A DNA stretch of 9,566 nt from Burkholderiaceae bacterium. Its GTDB lineage: Bacteria > Pseudomonadota > Gammaproteobacteria > Burkholderiales > Burkholderiaceae_E. The notes beneath the pieces are model-generated. The model worked only from the letters and a program-made list of their open reading frames with translations, was not told the DNA's origin and did not search any database. The position numbers were made by a program, and so were the translations under genes. Shown here one piece after another: positions 7,846-9,566 of the stretch (position 1 is the first letter of the stretch; the number at the start of each line of letters is the position of its first letter). The stretch lies in the NCBI GenBank assembly GCA_019428955.1, contig JAHYJF010000126.1:1-9566 (forward strand), written 5' to 3'.

Positions 7846-8621
7846 TGAACCATCACCTGCTAATCGACATCGGCAACACCTTCCTGAAATGGGGCTTCTA
7901 TCGTCAGCGCCCGCCCGGTGAACACGTCCTTGCCCAGGAACAGATGGTCCATTTCGGCCGGGTACTGCACGATGAGATCCCGACGGTGATGGCGAAATGG
8001 CGCTCGTTCGCCGCCCCGAGCCGCATCGTGGTCTCCAACGTCGCCGGAACGCTGATCCGCAACCCCCTGATGCGGGCGCTCGAGATCTGGCCGCAGGAAC
8101 ATACGCCCTACTGGATTTCATCGCAATTCGAGCAATGCGGCGTGCGCAACGGCTACCTCAACCCCGCGGCGCTGGGCTGCGACCGCTGGGCGGCGCTGAT
8201 TGGAGCCCGCGCGCTGATTCCGGACGCGCCGGTGCTGGTGGTGGTCTGCGGCACGGCGACGACCGTTGACCTGCTGACCGCCGACGGCCGGTTCCTGGGC
8301 GGCGGGATAATGCCGGGACTGGGTTTGATGCAGCGCGTCCTGCACCAGCACACCGCGACGCTGCCTGACGCCCAGGGAGACTATCTCGATTTCCCGCGCC
8401 AGACGGTCGATGCGATCGCCACCGGTTGCACCAACGCGCAGGCCGGCGCGGTTGAGCGGGTTTTCGCCATGCATGCAACGCAGCACCCCGGGCTGCAATG
8501 CATCATCTCTGGCGGCGCGGCGCGCACCCTGGCGCCACGCCTGGGCATCAATCACCGCGTGCAAGAGAACCTGGTGCTCGACGGGCTCTACTGGATCGCC
8601 GATTCGCTGGGTTCCTCGTAG
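7842..8621 (+). CDS. coaX: Type III pantothenate kinase
   Basis: Phosphorylates pantothenate with ATP in the first committed step of coenzyme A synthesis; cytosolic. The 259-residue protein has the ASKHA-fold signatures of CoaX in order: IDIGNTFLKW (8-17), GYLNPAALGCDRWAALIGA (104-122, with Asp114 the likely catalytic base), CGTATTVDLLTADG (136-149), GGGIMPGLGLM (153-163), ATGCTNAQAGAVERV (193-207) and IISGGAARTL (221-230). The length is normal for the family. The ATG at 7842 overlaps the preceding stop as ATGA; a second ATG at 7845 is also possible. AAGGGA at 7825-7830 is 11 bases from the first ATG, a slightly long spacing. In many related bacteria coaX follows birA, the biotin-protein ligase gene; here the upstream partner is the MlrC-like gene. 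The closely convergent transporter gene ends 28 bases downstream. Confidence 0.94.
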   Translation: MMNHHLLIDIGNTFLKWGFYRQRPPGEHVLAQEQMVHFGRVLHDEIPTVMAKWRSFAAPSRIVVSNVAGTLIRNPLMRALEIWPQEHTPYWISSQFEQCGVRNGYLNPAALGCDRWAALIGARALIPDAPVLVVVCGTATTVDLLTADGRFLGGGIMPGLGLMQRVLHQHTATLPDAQGDYLDFPRQTVDAIATGCTNAQAGAVERVFAMHATQHPGLQCIISGGAARTLAPRLGINHRVQENLVLDGLYWIADSLGSS

Positions 8622-8649
8622 TCGCTGGGTCTCACCGGCCGCTCGGCGT

Positions 8650-9566
8650 CTAGTAAGCCAGCGCCGCCTCGTGGCCGCGCTTCATGTCCACTGCCGCCAG
8701 CAGGATCAGTCCGGCGACGAAGAAGGCCGCGGTGCTGACGATCGCCAGGCGGTGATTGCCGGCGCTCGCCCAGGTAATCGCACCATAGGTAACCGGTCCG
8801 ATGATCGTGGCCAGGCGCACTGCCATGTTCCAGATGCCATAGAACTCCCCTACCCGCTGGGCCGGGGCGAGCACTCCGATCATCGCGCGGCCGGCCGACT
8901 GGCTTGAGCCCATGCACAGCCCGGCCAGCGTCGCCGCTACCCAGAACAGTCCGCGGCTGGTGGCTAGCGCTGCCAGCAGCGTCATCACGATCCAGCCCGC
9001 CAGCGTGATTCCCAGGGCCCTCTTGTGACCGATCCGGTCCTGGGCGTAGCCGAAGACGAAAGCACCGAGCGCCGCGGCAATGTTGACCAGGAAGATCAGG
9101 GTCATGGTCTCGATTTCAGTGAACTTCATCGCCTCCTGGGCATAGATTGCCGCCAGCGTAATCACCACCGAGATCCCGGCGTGATAGCAGGTGCCGCAGA
9201 GCAGCAAGCGATAGAAGTCCTGCAATCGACGCGCGGCGTGCCAGGTCTGCGCCAGGCGCTGCAAGGAGGTCCGAATCCCGTCGGTTACCACCCGCGGCCG
9301 GCCAAGTTCGTCGGCCACGAGCGCGAGCGGCCGCGCTTGCGCCCGTTCCCGCAGCCAGAGGAAGGTTGGTACGACGGCGATCGCGTAGATCACCGCCGTG
9401 ATCAGCATCGTGACCGGCACGAACTGTGACGCCGTTTCTCCCGCGGCCTTGGCGCTGAGCACATAAGCCAGCGACAACCCCAGCGCCAGCATCCCTCCGA
9501 AGTAGCCGAAGCTCCACCCCCACCCCGAGACCTTTCCGAGGTCATTCGGTCGCGACAACTCCGGCA
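8650..9566 (-). CDS. MFS transporter, UMF1/Atg22-like family, N-terminus outside window
   Basis: Inner-membrane major facilitator protein of unknown substrate. The frame is open to the window edge: codons upstream of the TTG at 9558 read P-E, giving PELSRPNDLGKVSGWGWSFGY. This matches the UMF1-family consensus of roughly LPEL...(V)SG.G...GY.GG, which sits inside the protein. The first third, about four membrane segments, is therefore missing. About eight hydrophobic segments are visible, counted from the TTG: 11-35, 47-69, 118-140, 153-171, 181-200, 204-231, 238-264 and 271-292. The DRIGHKR loop at 174-180 is an MFS motif-A-like element between two of them. A long hydrophilic loop (70-115) separates segments two and three, consistent with the central loop of a 12-segment MFS carrier. 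It ends at a TAG and is convergent with coaX. No substrate can be assigned from the sequence or from the neighbours. Confidence 0.88.
   Translation of the reverse strand, partial: PELSRPNDLGKVSGWGWSFGYFGGMLALGLSLAYVLSAKAAGETASQFVPVTMLITAVIYAIAVVPTFLWLRERAQARPLALVADELGRPRVVTDGIRTSLQRLAQTWHAARRLQDFYRLLLCGTCYHAGISVVITLAAIYAQEAMKFTEIETMTLIFLVNIAAALGAFVFGYAQDRIGHKRALGITLAGWIVMTLLAALATSRGLFWVAATLAGLCMGSSQSAGRAMIGVLAPAQRVGEFYGIWNMAVRLATIIGPVTYGAITWASAGNHRLAIVSTAAFFVAGLILLAAVDMKRGHEAALAY

Noticed and set aside
9556..9558. TTG at 9558 as start of the MFS gene
   Set aside because: The frame continues upstream with P-E codons that complete a conserved internal family motif, so the true start is outside the window.

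Overview
The window is GC-rich with dense coding and looks like a proteobacterial chromosome. The fumarase, acetyl-CoA synthetase and type III pantothenate kinase sequences resemble betaproteobacterial (Burkholderiales/Rhodocyclales-type) proteins. That placement is from memory of the families, not from a search.

Layout. (1) 1-2189, plus strand: the 3' part of a type I restriction enzyme motor/nuclease subunit gene (hsdR). The window begins inside its Walker A motif. (2) 2190-2401: a non-coding, partly AT-rich gap with small inverted repeats. (3) 2402-2492, minus: tRNA-Ser(GGA) with encoded CCA; its 3' end faces hsdR, the orientation expected if the restriction system sits in an island inserted at this tRNA. 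(4) 2581-4563, minus: acetyl-CoA synthetase (acs). (5) 4564-4736: a divergent control region with a CRP-like palindrome. (6) 4737-6260, plus: class I iron-sulfur fumarate hydratase, followed by a strong hairpin. (7) 6436-7845, plus: an M81/MlrC-family protein that appears to lack a block at its domain junction. Its stop overlaps the start of (8) 7842-8621, plus: type III pantothenate kinase (coaX). (9) 8650-9566, minus: the C-terminal part of a UMF1-type MFS transporter, convergent with coaX and running off the window.

Functionally, acs and fumarase are core carbon-metabolism genes: acetate is activated to acetyl-CoA, and fumarate is hydrated in the TCA/glyoxylate cycles. They share one divergent intergenic region, so co-regulation by carbon status is plausible. 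CoaX makes 4'-phosphopantetheine precursors for CoA, the co-substrate of Acs, but it is probably translated with the MlrC-like gene instead. The restriction gene next to the tRNA is the only part with an accessory character.

I found no CRISPR array, insertion sequence, transposase, integrase or rRNA. Most of the window is ordinary housekeeping sequence and I do not see a convincing new multi-gene system. The points most worth a second look are the internally shortened MlrC protein, the CRP-like site beside acs, and the possible island edge at tRNA-Ser.
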